A DNA stretch of 64,000 nucleotides from Iris pallida. Taxonomy: Eukaryota; Streptophyta; Magnoliopsida; Asparagales; Iridaceae. The position numbers and the translations under genes were made by a program. The stretch lies in contig JANAVB010004000.1 in NCBI GenBank assembly GCA_029216955.1, positions 1,571,025 through 1,635,024 of the forward strand, read 5' to 3'. The notes under the pieces are model-generated. The model was not told where the DNA came from, made no database searches, and saw nothing but the letters and a program-made list of their open reading frames with translations. This document shows, one piece after another, positions 10,729 to 27,417 of this stretch. How positions within the stretch are numbered: position 1 is the stretch's first letter; the number at the start of each line of letters is the position of its first letter.

Positions 10729-13420
10729 TGTTTTTGTGGTGGCCCATGCAGGTCACCTTTGCCGTTTCGGTTACATGACTGTACCGAACGGGCCTGCAAT
10801 ATAGGATTAGAGTCTAGAATCTCATCCACCTACTTGACATCCTTTCTTGACTTCAAATTCCGAACCTCGTTGCCTTCATTGATTTTTATATCTTGCTTGA
10901 ACTCTTTCTACCAATACCCTTACCTCCTTGTGTTTAATAAGGGTTAGAAAGATGACTACACTACTACATACTAGAAGGGTTACATTGGCAATTGGAATAC
11001 ATTTAAAACTCTAATTGGAAAAAAAAGGGCATTTTTTGGTGTGTTTTACTTATTAGTAAGTTGTAAAATAGGATATCAAAGGAAGTTGTAATCTTGAGAT
11101 TTCTAAGTAGTGATCATCATAGGATTGATAGGATTTATTTTTATGCTGCAGAAAAATAGTTGGAATCTATGCACAATTGATTTAAGAAATTGTTTTGATT
11201 TTCGAATTTTGATATTTATGATCTATTGGATTATAGCTCTACGTCTTTGAGCAAATATAAAATTGATTTGATTTTCAAGTTGTGATATTTATGATCTATT
11301 GAGTTATAGTTATACGTCTTTGAACAGTTATAAATTTGGTTTAAAAATGATCTTAGATTTTAAATGTAGCAGTAGAAATTATTCTCGTACAACTTACGAT
11401 TAGCATGTTTCTTAAATTTCAAATTTTAAGTGGAAGCAGCAATTTTTTTATTTTGGGTTTAAAATATTTTGGAAGATATAAATATAATTTTTGAGGAAGA
11501 TTTTCAAATTTTAAATTATGGCATGTGACTTATGATTTACAAATCTATTTAGATTTTGAGTAAAAAGGTTTTGATTGAGATTATCAATATTGGCAAATAA
11601 AAAAAAATTATGTTGTCGGATTAGGGTTGATAAGTGCATTAAGATATTGAACTTCAATTTTGAGATTGTTTTTCTTGCTAAGAGTCTTTCTATAGTTATT
11701 TGAAATTTTTTGGGTTTTAAAATTTTGATTGATTATAAGATTTTTATGGATTCGTGAGTTATGAACTGTTGATTTCAATAGTTGGATTTGAACGTTAAGT
11801 TTGAAAAAAAAAGTTAGTAGTAACATGGTAAAAGCTTACTTTGAGATTATTAAAGGAAATGAAATTGTTAGCCATAATCTAATTGGGCAGCTTAGAGTAA
11901 ATACAATTTTAGTGGTTTATTGTTTTTAAAAATTTTATTAAGAGACTTTTTGAGGAAACTCCAGTTAAAAAAATTTTACCACTAAGATAACTCCAATGAG
12001 TTAGGAGTATTCCATACTAATTGCCATATCCCTCACAACCATGATAGTAGTGTACATACAAGTGTTGTTATTCATCTCCAAGATCATATGGTTATATTAC
12101 AATCTTGACTCCCTCGACATTCCCTCAAATCTAGATTTTATCATGACTTTTTAACCATTTGAAACTTGAGAAATAATTGGATTGCTCCTTGATCATACCC
12201 CATCAAGTGGCGGTCATATCTCTAGAAATGGTATTCCTAACTTATTTTGCCTTGATCTACTAGAATCTGAATTATCATTATTTTATGCGTTAACTTGGTC
12301 ATTTACTTCGTGCGTTAATCATTATTTCATGAATTCCTACTTTCTATTTGAATTCTTTTGTGTCCCTTACCGTGGCTTGAATATTTGGAGTACAACACTA
12401 GACTTTTTCAGCCAACAAATTTCATATGCAAGACCTAGACGAGCCCACCTTCATGTAGGTATATCATGTGCCACTAAAACACATCCCCTTGTACTCTAAT
12501 TTTATGTTACGACTTTCGGGTCAAAAAGACTGGACTCTAATCCCTACCGTGAAACTAATATACTTTTTAACTATAGATGAGACTCGACCTCGACTAAATT
12601 CTTTCCACCCGATGTGTAATGCTTGACTTGCGCTTTACCTTGATTGCTTGACCCATTGACCCTTTACATTACTAGTTTAACTCTTGTAAGTTGGGTAGAA
12701 TACCTCCCGACCTAACCAACCTTTTGTGGACCACATTGATAGGTTCACTTGGACCATAGAATTCAGTGGACCCTAACTAATCTAGTCAACCAAGCCGACT
12801 GCATAGGCCCAAATATCGAGCGGAACTTAGATTTTATAAGATCTTGGACTAATTGATTTCTTTCATCATTACCCTTTACTTATTATTTTATCTACCTATG
12901 ATGCTAAAATAGCTTAGTTTTGCAAGCGTATTCTTTATAAAGCTTGATCATGACATATATTTAATGTGGGCGCCCACTAATACATTGTCTAATCAGAACC
13001 GACGTATTATGGTCTGATCAACCATAGTGCACTTGGTTCGCTTTTTGTATATTGATTCAACGTGGATGGAGACATAGTTAAACTTGGCCCTAGAGTCTCC
13101 CCCGCGACTGCCTTGGCAATTCTTTTGAACTTATTCGGACGCCTTTGAACCTCGTATTCGTATTCGATAATATCGCCTTTAAACTCCTTGTTGCTTTCGC
13201 CTTCACCCATTTTAGAAGGAAGAAGGCGTTATACTAGAACTTCCTCTAGCCTTCATATCTATTATGACCATACCGTATTATTTTTTTAGCTCACAATTTC
13301 TTACGACATGATTTTATTGAAGCATTGCCACTGTTTGTTCCCCATCGATACCCCCTTGTGCCTTCTCACCCTCTATTAATTCTTATTTTCGAGGACAAAA
13401 TTCTTTTAAGTTGGGTAGGA
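10729..13420 (+). other. Interior of element B, no gag or pol
   Basis: Begins with the leader motif GTGGTGGCCCATGCAGGTC (10736-10754) and ends with a purine-rich stretch before TG at 13421. The longest open frame is about 105 codons (12182-12499) and resembles no retroelement protein. No zinc knuckle, protease, RT or integrase motif is seen on either strand. The text around 12500-13400 has a more even base composition and could be a heavily decayed coding remnant. Confidence 0.7.
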
Positions 13421-15091
13421 TGTAAACCCCCTAAAAATTTTACTACAATTTTTATTTTTGGTGTTAATTTTGTTTTTCGTATTTATACGTTGGGTACGAG
13501 TTCGCATCTTTCGTATTTGATCGACGAGTACGAATTTGTGCGAGCGTACATATTTTTACTTGAAAAATATTTATTTATAAAATTATTTTTGTAGGAAAGT
13601 ACATGTTCAAATAAATATAATAAATATTTTATTTTATAAAAGAGTTATTTTCGTCATTAAAGATAAGCGGTAATTTAGAAATTTTTGATTATATAAAATA
13701 TGGTATAGATAATTACGAAATTTGAAATTTGTATAGTAACATATTTTTGTTATTTATAAAGAGCTATTTTATGATTATTTATCATGATTTTTGAAATTAT
13801 TATTATATTGTATTTTTGGAAAACATACTTTGAAATTTTTGTGACAATTTAAATCTTGAGTTGAATTTTGGATTTATTTAAATTAATATCTATATTTGGA
13901 ATTGGAATTATCTTATTTTAAACTAAAGGATGTAAATTAATTAGGTTTAAATTTATTTCGATTGGATATGATTAAATTGCTTTAAATTAAATAAGGTGAT
14001 ATCTACGATTTAAACATCCCAATCCTTATCCTAATGGGAATTCCAACCTCCTATATATAGGAGAGGTACTCCTCCATATTTTCCACCACATTCAGATGTG
14101 CATCGTGTCTGTGCCGTCTTTCCCCTCTACTATACTTTTCTATTACAAATATATTAATATCCTCGCGTCCGACATCCCAGACGCATCCAAATTCCTAAAC
14201 CTAACCCAATTTATGAATCCGTGTCGGCATCCCGACACAGACCGTGCAAGCCCTGTCCGACCCCTGCCACCATCCCAGTATCACCTCCTCGGTCCGCTAA
14301 AGCACCACCCCCGATCGCCACCACTGGCCGTCCCCGACATCACCCCAATCACCACAACAACTCCCGACACTGCCGCCTTCGCCACGACGTCCCGGCTCGA
14401 ATCACCAGCACCGTCACCACCTGCCATGACTCACCAACCACCACTGTTGCCCCACCATCTCCCCTGGCACACCACCACCATCTCCGACAACATCACCGCC
14501 CTAACCACCAACAACAGAAGGAGGAAGGAAAAAAAACCCTCACCGAGCCGAGCCGGAACTCCGCCGCCCAAACCCCGGCGCTGGACCGCCGGCGTCTGCC
14601 CTCCGCCGTCCGACTTCCCCGCTTCCTCAGAGCCGCGCGACGCCGGCTTCATCGCGCCACCAGGCCGGCGACCTCTCGCCGTTGACTGTGCGGAGCACCG
14701 CGCTCCACCAAAACCTCACTGCCGTTTTTTGCAACACCCCTCCGAGCTCCCTCCGACTGTGCGCCGCCGCGCCGAAGTCCCCATGGCCGTCGACTCAGCC
14801 GCATTGCCACTGCGGTGAGCCCCGTCCGGCCTCAACGCCGGATTCTCCAGGCCGTCGCTCGGGACCACAGCGCCGCTCTGCCTCCTCCATGAGCACGCCA
14901 CCCCGAGCTCCGTCGACCGAGGCCGCGCGTCGCTTCGCCATAGGTAACACCCTCCCCCTTTCTCAAATCTCTCACTCATCTCTTATCTCTCTCACTCACT
15001 TTCCCTTTCCCTAATTCCCCTCTCTCACCGCCCCAAATTTTTTTTCGTTTCTTAAACAGCAGTGAGCTATTTGGTTTGTAGAAGTTATTAG

Positions 15092-15161
<70 letters not shown>

Positions 15162-16911
15162 TAATGTTGTTAATATTATTATTATTATTCTTATTATTAT
15201 TTATTACTGTTAAATTATTAATAGTATTATTATTATAAAGTGGAGAAGGAGTTGTGGTGTTCTTTTTTGTTTATTTTATTGTTATTATTATTAACATTAT
15301 TATTTATTATTAGTTTTATTATTGTCATCATTATTACTATTATTTATTATTATTATTATTAATATTATAACACAAGTATTATTTTTAAAACTTTTGTTAT
15401 TGTTATGATTTATATTATTAGAATTATTATTTTATTATTCTGATTATTTAAATGAATTTGATAACACATATTTTTCAAAATTATGTTGACACCACTCAAT
15501 AGCCATAAAACTATTTTTTTATTTATTTTATATTTTGTTAAAATAGTTTGACTAACGAAAAGTTACTTTTCTATAATATATATATTCCAAATTTTTACCT
15601 AAAGTATTTGTTAAATAAAAGGTAGTTTCCAAACTATTGTATATATAGATTGTTTTCAAGTATTTACCAACAAAATCTAGTTTCAAATAATATAAATATT
15701 TTTATTTCGAAGGTATATTTTTTTGACTAAAGAAATAACTTTCCTAAACCAAATACTCTCTCCCCGCTTGGTTGTTCGTAATTATGACTAACTAAATCAT
15801 TTCCTACATTGTCGAAACCAGACTTCTTCATATCGACCCGGTTAGCCAAGCTATATGGACGTTATCATGATCGTCGCATCACACCAGACGGTAACCCAGG
15901 CAAGACACCTTGCCACTACTGTTTAAATTTCCTGCTCAATAAATGCATGTTGTGTTTATTTTCAAGTTGTTCTTTTAAATTATATGTAGATGCAAATTAC
16001 TATATTTTATGCAATTGACTTAGAGTTAAGGGACCACTATATGTTTAAGTGCATCTCATAAACTGTCACGATGTGCCACGGGTTGTGTGTGAGTTGTGAG
16101 TCGCATATAGATACGGACTTACGTACCGACCGTACATCGGTGCGTATAGGTCGTGTATTAGGATATAACTGTCAATAGGTTGTGTAGAAGACTTGGCGGT
16201 TATTAAGGATTAAATAGTGTCGTGGAGACGACGCGTGTATAGTATCATTGGGGGGAGGGAACAGTTATTAGCGTAGGGGCTACATTTTATTTTTGCACAC
16301 ATTTTGGGCCGAGGGTGACTCTTATGAGCACTACCTTCTGTCCAAGGCCGATAGTGACTCGGATGAACGCTACTTACTGCCACTCTTTATTTACTCTGCT
16401 GAGCCTACAGCCCCTGCGTAGAACGTTGTCCTCAAAGTGCATATCACCTAGAATGGGTAGGAACCTTTACTCATGCATACTTTTCTGTTGAGCTTTTATT
16501 ATTCAGTTTATTGGCATGATATTATGTGTCTTGTTACGTCCCTCTGAGGACCTGGTGATCTCTCCAGGTGTGTGTTTCGTGATTTCTTGCAGGTGCTCTA
16601 GCTAAGGCCATTCCTTCCTCCGTGATGATTGCTCTTGGGCTCGCCACTTGCTCTCGCTTGCTAAATTCTTTTCTCGTATATTTTTCCATATTTAATTTGG
16701 TTGGTATTGGACTTTGTCTCCGCCCAACTATTGTATACATGACAAACTCAAAGTTGCTTTTATATTATTATTTATCTTTGTGGATGAGATTTAATGTCTT
16801 GGATTTCTACATTTACAGCTTATGTATATATACGAGTCGTATATTTACTCGTATGTATACAGCTGGCATGATACGTAGCTAGTCTCAAGTATTTGGGACT
16901 GGAGCGTTACA
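13421..16911 (+). repeat. Element B 3' LTR
   Basis: Starts TGTAAACCCC after a purine-rich tract and ends GTTACA. It is colinear with 7248-10728 throughout, including the TATA box (14052-14059), the Pro-rich frame, the ATT microsatellite (15090-15360) and the terminal palindrome. Confidence 0.93.
14096..14818 (+). CDS. Pro/Thr/His-rich open frame in B 3' LTR, unknown
   Basis: A 240-codon copy of the 7924-8643 frame, with substitutions scattered through it and no stop or frameshift. It starts MCIVSVPSFPST and ends at TGA. The conserved position directly after the LTR promoter means an LTR-initiated RNA would carry it first. Low-complexity composition gives no function. See the 5' copy for the case against coding. 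Confidence 0.3.
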   Translation: MCIVSVPSFPSTILFYYKYINILASDIPDASKFLNLTQFMNPCRHPDTDRASPVRPLPPSQYHLLGPLKHHPRSPPLAVPDITPITTTTPDTAAFATTSRLESPAPSPPAMTHQPPLLPHHLPWHTTTISDNITALTTNNRRRKEKKPSPSRAGTPPPKPRRWTAGVCPPPSDFPASSEPRDAGFIAPPGRRPLAVDCAEHRAPPKPHCRFLQHPSELPPTVRRRAEVPMAVDSAALPLR

Positions 16912-16916
16912 CGCAT
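16912..16916. repeat. Target-site duplication of B, right copy
   Basis: CGCAT, identical to 7243-7247. Confidence 0.9.
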
Positions 16917-17360
16917 GGCTCTGGTTGGCCCGTGCCGTATGAGATCTTCACCTTAGCCGCATGGCCTTGATTGGTTCTCGGCCGCATAGGCCATGGTTCC
17001 CCTTTCAGCTGCATAAACTTATGTTTCTTCAGCCGCATGAACTCCTGAATCCTCCAGCCGTATGTGACCCATCCCCTTAGCCGCATGGCTTTGTTGCCTT
17101 CAGCCGCATAAGCCCGTTCCTTCCGAGCCGCATGGTTTCGCTTGATCCTTGCCGCATGATCCGTCCCCTTTCCAGCCGCATGAGCCCGCAATCTACTGTC
17201 TCATATGCCCATTTTCCTATTTGCTGCATACGACTCTCATTTATTGCCGTATGAGCCTTCCCGGGCCGTATGAGCCCGCTCTCCCAAACCGTATGCCCCT
17301 GTCCCCTCCTTAGCCATATGAGCTTGTGTTTCCTGAGCCGCATGAGACCCTCTCCCTTGC
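16912..17360. repeat. GCCGCATG short-period array in A LTR
   Basis: About fifteen copies of a (A)GCCGCATG or GCCGTATG core recur at roughly 20-35 base spacing, with variable AT- and pyrimidine-rich spacers. The A-family solo LTR (29164-32409) has the same core in its matching region as ATGCGGC on the plus strand. The D and E families have unrelated arrays in the same place. Confidence 0.8.
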
Positions 17361-19079
17361 TGCATGGCTCCTTCCGTAGCCCTTGCACTTTTATTATTAT
17401 TATTTTGGTTGTTACATTTATGCTCATGTTTCCTAACCCTCTGCGTAGCTTGGGTCCCTTGATAGAATGTTTGTACTATGTAAATTCTACACATGATCTA
17501 TGAACACGATAGTAACCCGCCGTGGTGCACTCTTGATAAGTGAACCTGACATGATATACCTTGATATGCTGTTGTGATAGCTAGCTCGGCATTACAAGAA
17601 TGATTGGCCTGGACACCGTGGGCGATTGTGTTTGTACAAATGAACTAGTATTGTCCTGCATCATGTCTAGGATAGGGACCCCTGAGTACCACGGTCAGAG
17701 GTACCTACTGAAATTGACTAAGGCTAATAACTAGAGTAATCCAGTAGTCATGAAGAGATTTTCCAGCTACAGGTAATCCCGTTATCTGGGTGTCGTATTA
17801 TGGGATTTGTAGTCTGCCGTTGAGTAGGGCACATTTCCAGCACACTATCATATGTTGCACCCACCAAGCTACTTAAGGGTACATACGTTTCTTGGATGAT
17901 GTACCCACATGAATTCAATCCCCTAATTGTGTCTGGATAACCTGGATGGTCTGCGGGGCTTGTGGCTGTTAGAATAATCTTATTGCATCTTGCTAGTAAC
18001 TAGGCCTATGATAACCTTAGTTAGTTAAAGTATCAAGCCGTACTTGTTTGCTTGGCCGTGAATGTTGAATAGAGTCTAAGTCTTGCCCTGTTCCGGTACT
18101 TGGTTACATCAATAACATGATTATTTATGCTTACCTTAACAATAATGATTAGGGGCCAAGTTCTGTTCAGGCGAAGGGTTACAACTCCGGTCCTTGTTTG
18201 GTTTAAGGGTTGTAACCTGGCTCCCAGAGCAGTTCTGCTTTCTCTCTTTGTTTATTGTCTTATTGCACCCTATGTCATGCTCGTCATGTTTTACTTTATC
18301 AACAACAATTTGAGGCGGGTTTCTATTCAGGTGAGGGGTTACAACCCCGGTCCTTATTTGGTTTAAGGGTTGCGACCTGGCTACCTGAATGGTTTTCTCG
18401 TACTCAATTCACTATTGTTGGCTCTGTTATTATCAGTTTTCTTTATATATAATTATCTTTAATATCCATTATTATATGATGGCTTTGGTTCCTAAGTGAA
18501 GCCTCCTTTGTGGCACTTGCTCTTTCTGGGGTCTGATCCAGCTGGTTTTGTATAGCCAGATACCGGAGCAGCTCCAGAGGATCTACCTACCTTCCAGCTA
18601 GATGGTGACCACCAGGCGTAACCAAGACAACGAATGGGTTCCTTTTGTTCTCCTACTTTATTGTATAAATATTCTTTTGAGACGTTTAGCCGACGAGCAC
18701 GTGTTAGCTCGTATTGCACCTTTACTTACTGTCTGCCTACGGGCTGTAACATGATTGACAAATCCTAGGGTTGATCATGTATAACTGAAACTCTTTCTAG
18801 TCTTGACATTTTGTATGACTAGCTTCATGATCATCCAAATATGTAATTATGGGACGTCTTACTATTGTATATTTGGTGCTCTGATATCTTGTAACTGTTA
18901 TTACTTGCTTGAGATTGAGACAATAGGCTTGTTCATGACCTTTAGAGACTGATTGCTTGTAGTTAAACCCTCATGTATCTAGACAGCCGTGACCGTATAG
19001 CGAGGTGGGTTGCACTTCAATATACATAGCTGGATATGTTTGCCCCCGCTCTCTAGTATTCTGGTTCCGGGGCGTTACA

Positions 19080-23059
<3,980 letters not shown>

Positions 23060-23610
23060 ATGGCGCCTAGGCGCACAAGGGCACCCAAGGCCAGAAGGGG
23101 TTAGGGACAACATTCATCCAAGGGTAGCATGCGCCCAAAGCATCATGCGCCCATAAACAAGCATGCACCCAAGGAAGCATGCGCCCAAAGGGAGCATACG
23201 CCTAAAGAGCATGCGCCTAGGGTACATGTACTATGGAAGGGTACGCGCCCAAGACTATGTCCCTATGGCTATGCGCCTAAGGCTATGCGTGTCATGGAGA
23301 GCCTGTACTAAGGAAGTCATGCGCCCAGGGCTGTATGCGCCCACATGATAGGGACAGGGTGTACTAGAAGGGAAGCAAGGAGACTATCTTCTTAGGAAAG
23401 TGGGCGCATAATCAGGGCTATGCGCCCAAGCGGAGAGGGAACAGGGTGTACTTGTACACATATAAAGGCTATGCGCCCAGGGCTATATGCAAAGGGCCAT
23501 GCACCTAAGCACAGGAAGCTGGGGGCCTTTGGCGCATAAAAATGGCTATGCGCCCAAAGGAAGACTGTTGTGGGCGCATGGAAATGCTATGCGCCCAGCA
23601 CTGTTCTTCT
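23060..23610. repeat. ATGCGCCC short-period array in E left LTR
   Basis: About twenty copies of a core (C/T)ATGCGCC(C/T)AAG recur at 15-40 base spacing. The right LTR has the same array at 28805-29160 and 32445-32645, interrupted by the solo LTR. Confidence 0.85.
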
Positions 23611-23920
23611 TCCCCAATCCGAGAACATGAGTTCATGGAAACCATGAACTTCCCAAGTTCATAAATCACTCAAAACAAATCGAAATCCGGATTTTCAAAG
23701 GTCCATTTTGAGTTAAAATCAAATTCTCTACAACATGGAACAATCAAAACTTGAAAATAATAAAGTTTGGTAGATCAAAACCCAAAAAAATCCAAGAATT
23801 GAGTAAACTTAGATCTACAAGAAATTATCCACCAAAATCAAAAAATGCTAAGTACTAAAGAGGCTAATAATTAAGTAAGGAAGAGTTTAAAACGAACAAA
23901 ATAACATTAGTCCAACATTT

Positions 23921-23937
23921 GGCAAGATGTACTTGCC
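23921..23937 (-). other. Hairpin with palindromic loop in E left LTR
   Basis: On the minus strand GGCAAGTACATCTTGCC: 6-bp arms as in the D LTR, with the loop changed from TGCAT to TACAT, which makes GTAC at its edge. The copy at 32962-32978 has one arm change. Confidence 0.6.
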
Positions 23938-24374
23938 TTAGGTTAGAGGAAAAATGAAAAGGAAGAAGATGAAGAGAATGAAATAATAGAGGAGAGAGAG
24001 AGAGAAGTTTGGATTTTATACAAAACCATCTCATCTCAAACCAACTAAACCAAACCAAGCCAAACCAAGTTGAACCAAACCAAATTAAATCAAGTCAAAA
24101 TTAAACCAAAGCAAGGCTAAGAAAGATAAGTCAAAACATGGGTCACCTGACAAATGTCAGAATCCCGTACACGTATACTAGAAATACGTATAATAGAAAA
24201 CGAGAGTGACAGGCATGCCGTCGGCATACAATGGTACACTGGCGATACGCCGGTCAAGTAGAAAATCTATAAGTTGGAAAAAATTTAAAATGTTCTGAAA
24301 ACCAATAAAATACGAAATACAGTACAAAGTACGTATCAGTATATAAATACCGATACTGTGAGACGAGTCTCACA

Positions 24375-25190
24375 ACTCTTCCATCCTTAAAAAAATTCCA
24401 TCCTCGGAATTTCCTAAAGCTAGTCGAGCAAGATAACCAAAACAAAAGCTCAAGAAAATACAACTATCTCCATAAAATGAAGCATGACATATAAGTAATT
24501 GAAGGCAACAGTATATAACTAAATGCGTAAGCAATAACACAACCACAATCAAGAAGGGCTGGAGGCATATGAATAAATATGTCTCCTAAGTCAGTAGAGT
24601 AGGGACCAACGTCCTCGCTGGCCTACGCTGACTCCAAAAATAGATAGGGGTCAAGTCTCAAAGTAAGTCGGTAACAATGACTTAGTCTAAGATATTATTC
24701 TACCTAGGACGTATCTTTGTAGTCGAGATACTTGATATTTATCATATGTCTCGACTGCGAGGACAGAAGAGTGGGACGAGAAACTCGCCTTCACTCATCG
24801 AGTAAGTCAAACCGACCATTGTAATCTACATATAGATAGAATATAATGTCGCCGACCAGAACCCAAGATATACTGTCACTACCTGGCCTGCTACTGAAAG
24901 ACAGATCCAAGGGTTATAACTGAAAAGAAGACCATGAAGATGGTACATGAGACCCCCAAGGTATTATCTTCATGCTGATACTACAGTTGCTCCTGGTACT
25001 GTGCTTTGAATCGCGCTCTGAGTTGCCTGACCCTCTGAGCTCGTGATAGCAGCGGGTACTGTGCCAATGGTTGAACATCTAGTATTGGCCCTAGCTGCTC
25101 ATCCACTACGGGAGGTGATGCCGGGGGTGATTGAAAGGATGGCAGTGGTATATTTGGTGTAGATGGTCGTCCTCGAGATGTCGGATATGG
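24375..25190 (-). other. Interior of E without recognised coding
   Basis: On the minus strand this follows the gag remnant and precedes the 3' LTR. It ends in a purine-rich tract (CCGAGGATGG, a T run and AAGGATGGAAGAG) next to the LTR start, the place of a polypurine tract. No RT, RNase H or integrase motif could be found in any frame, so pol is deleted. Confidence 0.7.
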
Positions 25191-26051
25191 GCAAGTGCTA
25201 ATTGAATGGTCCTCTGCTCCACAACGGAAGCATCGCCTATTGGCCGTCCAAAAAACTGATCTAGAATGCCCTAACTTTTCATAATATGTACATGCTTGTT
25301 CTGCCTGATATTGTTGCTAGTTTCTCTGCCCCTGAGCTTGCTGCTGCTGAACCGGTGCAGGTGCCTGCTGGTTGGAAGGCTGGAAGGATGACGATTCAGC
25401 AGGACTCCTCCAGGGACAAACTTCGATCATGTGGTCTGGTGATCCGCACGCTAAACATAGAAGGTTAGCCCTCCGACAAGTAAGATGAGTGTGCCCTTTC
25501 CTTCCATAGAAGGAACATACGGTTGGTAACTCCTGGTGCTGGTATGGACGTTGGTCTGCTGGTACTTGTGATAGACGTCGGAGAGAAAAGCCAGATACGG
25601 GTTAATGGTACCTCTTACGACCCTCAGTTCTCGATGTGGTCCTCCTGGCTATATGATTTCGCTCTCGTACTGTCTCCACGGTAGGTCAGGCTCGATATGC
25701 TGACTGACTAAATGACTGGTACTGCCTGGCTCCACCTTCTGGCTGCAAGTCCTCGGCTTAAAATTCCTCAGGTATTCCTTGCTCACTTCGGTCTATCAAC
25801 ATCTGGATACTCTGCTGGAGAACAAGATCGCGTCGTTATTGTGACTCCATCATTTCTTTGATAATCCCTATGAGTGCAGGTACGTCAGGCTGATCTGGAA
25901 CTACCACCGCTCGGACTGCTGACTGTACGGGCACAGCGGGATAATCGGGAAGGATTGACATCTCTGCCCTCGAGTCAACTATCGACTCTACACCTGAATG
26001 TTGAGACTGATCCTCCACAACTGGCCTAACAGAAGATTGTTGACCTGCCAT
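25191..26051 (-). pseudogene. gag: gag remnant of element E
   Basis: Read on the minus strand from MAGQQSS (codon 26049-26051), the N-terminal part resembles the start of gag in A and D: DQSQHSGV, later PALIGIIKEMMESQ against GLIRELLASQ. The conserved capsid core (SFKRLNPPFFDG onward) is absent. After several stops come zinc-knuckle motifs: a degenerate CSFYGRKGHTHLTC near 25500, an intact CLACGSPDHMIEVC at 25416-25457, and a third, CFRCGAEDHSISTC, at 25191-25232. A and D show only two knuckles in the matching place. With pol missing, E resembles gag-only non-autonomous (TR-GAG) elements that have since lost the capsid core. Confidence 0.75.
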
Positions 26052-26268
26052 CGGCAGAACCCAAACAAGATGATCGAAATAATTATGAATGGTACCCCTA
26101 AAAGTTAAAGGACACAAGGATCAAATCGAAAGAACGGAAAAGATCAACGATTAAAATAGATATCAGGTCAAAGGATCAGAGATAGAGAATATTACGAAGG
26201 ATAACAATAAAGGAAAATTTTGATTGAGATAACTAAACATCAGTAACCTCCACATATCTGATAAATCA

Positions 26269-26287
26269 GACCTGCGTGGGCCCCCAC
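26269..26287 (-). promoter_or_regulatory. Post-LTR leader motif of E
   Basis: On the minus strand GTGGGGGCCCACGCAGGTC, ten bases after the LTR end. It is homologous to the motif at 1596-1614 and its counterparts. Confidence 0.5.
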
Positions 26288-26780
26288 TAAAACCTGTGTC
26301 ACACCCCAGAACCAGAATACTGGCAAGTGGGGACGGACAAGGCCAGCTACATAATACCAAAGTACGCCAGTACTCTGAAATCACGTATAAGCTGTCAAGA
26401 CATGGGGGTTACTTCTACAAGCCAACAGTCGATCCTAGGTCAAGCATTCCTAGGTATCTCAATCACATGCAATTATACAAAGTACAAGAAGTATGATCAT
26501 CAGACATACAATAGTAAAGCGTCACAAACCATTTATACATGGATGATCATGAAGCTAGTCATACCAAAATATAGAACTAACAAGAGTAATAGTCATACAT
26601 GATAAGCTCTAGCTATAGTCTAGAATACGCACATTATGTTTTGGCCCGTAGGCTAAATGTCAAGAACCAAAATACGAGCTAAATACGTGCTCGGGGGCTA
26701 AACGCTACAAAGAATAATGTACATATCAAGTGGAAGAATGAAACAAGAAACCCACTCAGGCACTCTGGTGCTCCGGATGG

Positions 26781-26864
26781 TCACCATCGAGTAGATGGTA
26801 CGGAAGATCCCTTGGGCTCCTCTATTAGATCTGGCCAAAAAAAACTAGTGGGGTCAGACCCCAA
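26781..26864 (-). other. Conserved short open frame in E right LTR
   Basis: Twenty-seven codons and TGA on the minus strand. GSDP and FFWPD align with the frame of A and D; the C-terminal half differs. Confidence 0.35.
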
Positions 26865-27417
26865 ATAGCAAGTACCACAAATAAAGCGAAACTATGGACT
26901 AAAACCAGAAATAGCTAACATAGCAATGGTTACGGAAAGTAATAAGTAGATGTGAATCGAGATTCGTGCACTACCGATGTACTTATCCCGAGAATAGAAA
27001 AGACAATAAGTAAAGCATCATGTGACGTAAAGTAATTAACATGTGACATAATGTAAAGTATAGTCATGTTAAGTAAACAGAAGCTTGAGAATATGTAAAA
27101 TCAATTGATCATGTAAGCATGTGAGCCAGCCGGGTCATGAGAGCATGTTGACTTAGCATTTGGATCATGTAAAGCTTGTGAGATAACTGAACATGTGAGC
27201 ATCTGGGAACCATATAGAACGACAACGATAGGATGACTTAGGAACTATCCCGGAAGTCAAGTTATAACCCATAAACCAAATAAGGACCGGGGTTGTAACC
27301 CTTCTCCTGAACAGAACTTAATCTCCAATCAATGTTTAGCATAAGATCATGTAGACATGTGAGTACTGAATAAGACGACAAATGATAAGATGACTTGGGA
27401 GCTATTCCGGAAGCCAA

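Larger units (their letters stand above)
7248..16911 (+). mobile_element. Element B: non-autonomous LTR retrotransposon nested in A
   Basis: Two long direct repeats (7248-10728, 3481 bp; 13421-16911, 3491 bp) flank 2.7 kb without gag or pol. The left LTR begins TA instead of TG by one change; the right begins TGTAAACCCC. Both end TTACA. The five-base duplication CGCAT at both borders proves insertion as a unit. A leader motif shared with A, C, D and E (10736-10754) and a purine-rich end (13400-13420) show the Gypsy-type layout. The size and empty interior are like LARD elements, which need proteins from a relative. The LTRs differ at a visible few percent, so B is clearly older than D. Confidence 0.9.
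1..19079 (+). mobile_element. Element A: Ty3/Gypsy chromovirus (Tekay-like), decayed, left end outside window
   Basis: The window opens inside the 5' LTR of this element. That stretch is colinear with 17489-19079, the end of its 3' LTR. Between the LTRs lies a degenerate gag-pol (1828-6437) in the order gag, zinc knuckles, protease, RT, RNase H, integrase, chromodomain-like tail. The 3' LTR starts at 6605 (TG), is split by element B at 7247/16912, and ends with GTTACA at 19079. The target duplication cannot be checked because the left end is missing; the five bases to the right are ATTTT. A is inserted into an LTR of family F. Coding changes are numerous, including catalytic losses, so A is non-autonomous today. 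It is older than D and C by decay of its frame. Confidence 0.9.
16912..19079 (+). repeat. Element A 3' LTR, second part
   Basis: The LTR resumes after B with the CG-rich array (16912-17360) and then matches 1-1587 from 17489 on. It ends GGGGCGTTACA at 19079. The conserved short frame is at 18523-18621 but has TAG in place of the Trp codon. Confidence 0.92.
23060..24374 (-). repeat. Element E left LTR (its 3' LTR), visible part
   Basis: Matches 28806-29163 joined to 32410-33146 and 49048-49320 of the right LTR. Its text across 23362-23375 and 24095-24105 is uninterrupted where the right copy carries the solo LTR and element C, so it serves as an empty-site control for both. U3 contains two palindromes: CTGACAAATGTCAG (24150 region) and ATGCCGTCGGCAT (24215 region). 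Confidence 0.88.

Noticed and set aside
12182..12499. A 105-codon frame in the interior of B as gag
   Set aside because: It has no capsid or zinc-knuckle motif and ordinary composition; most likely chance.
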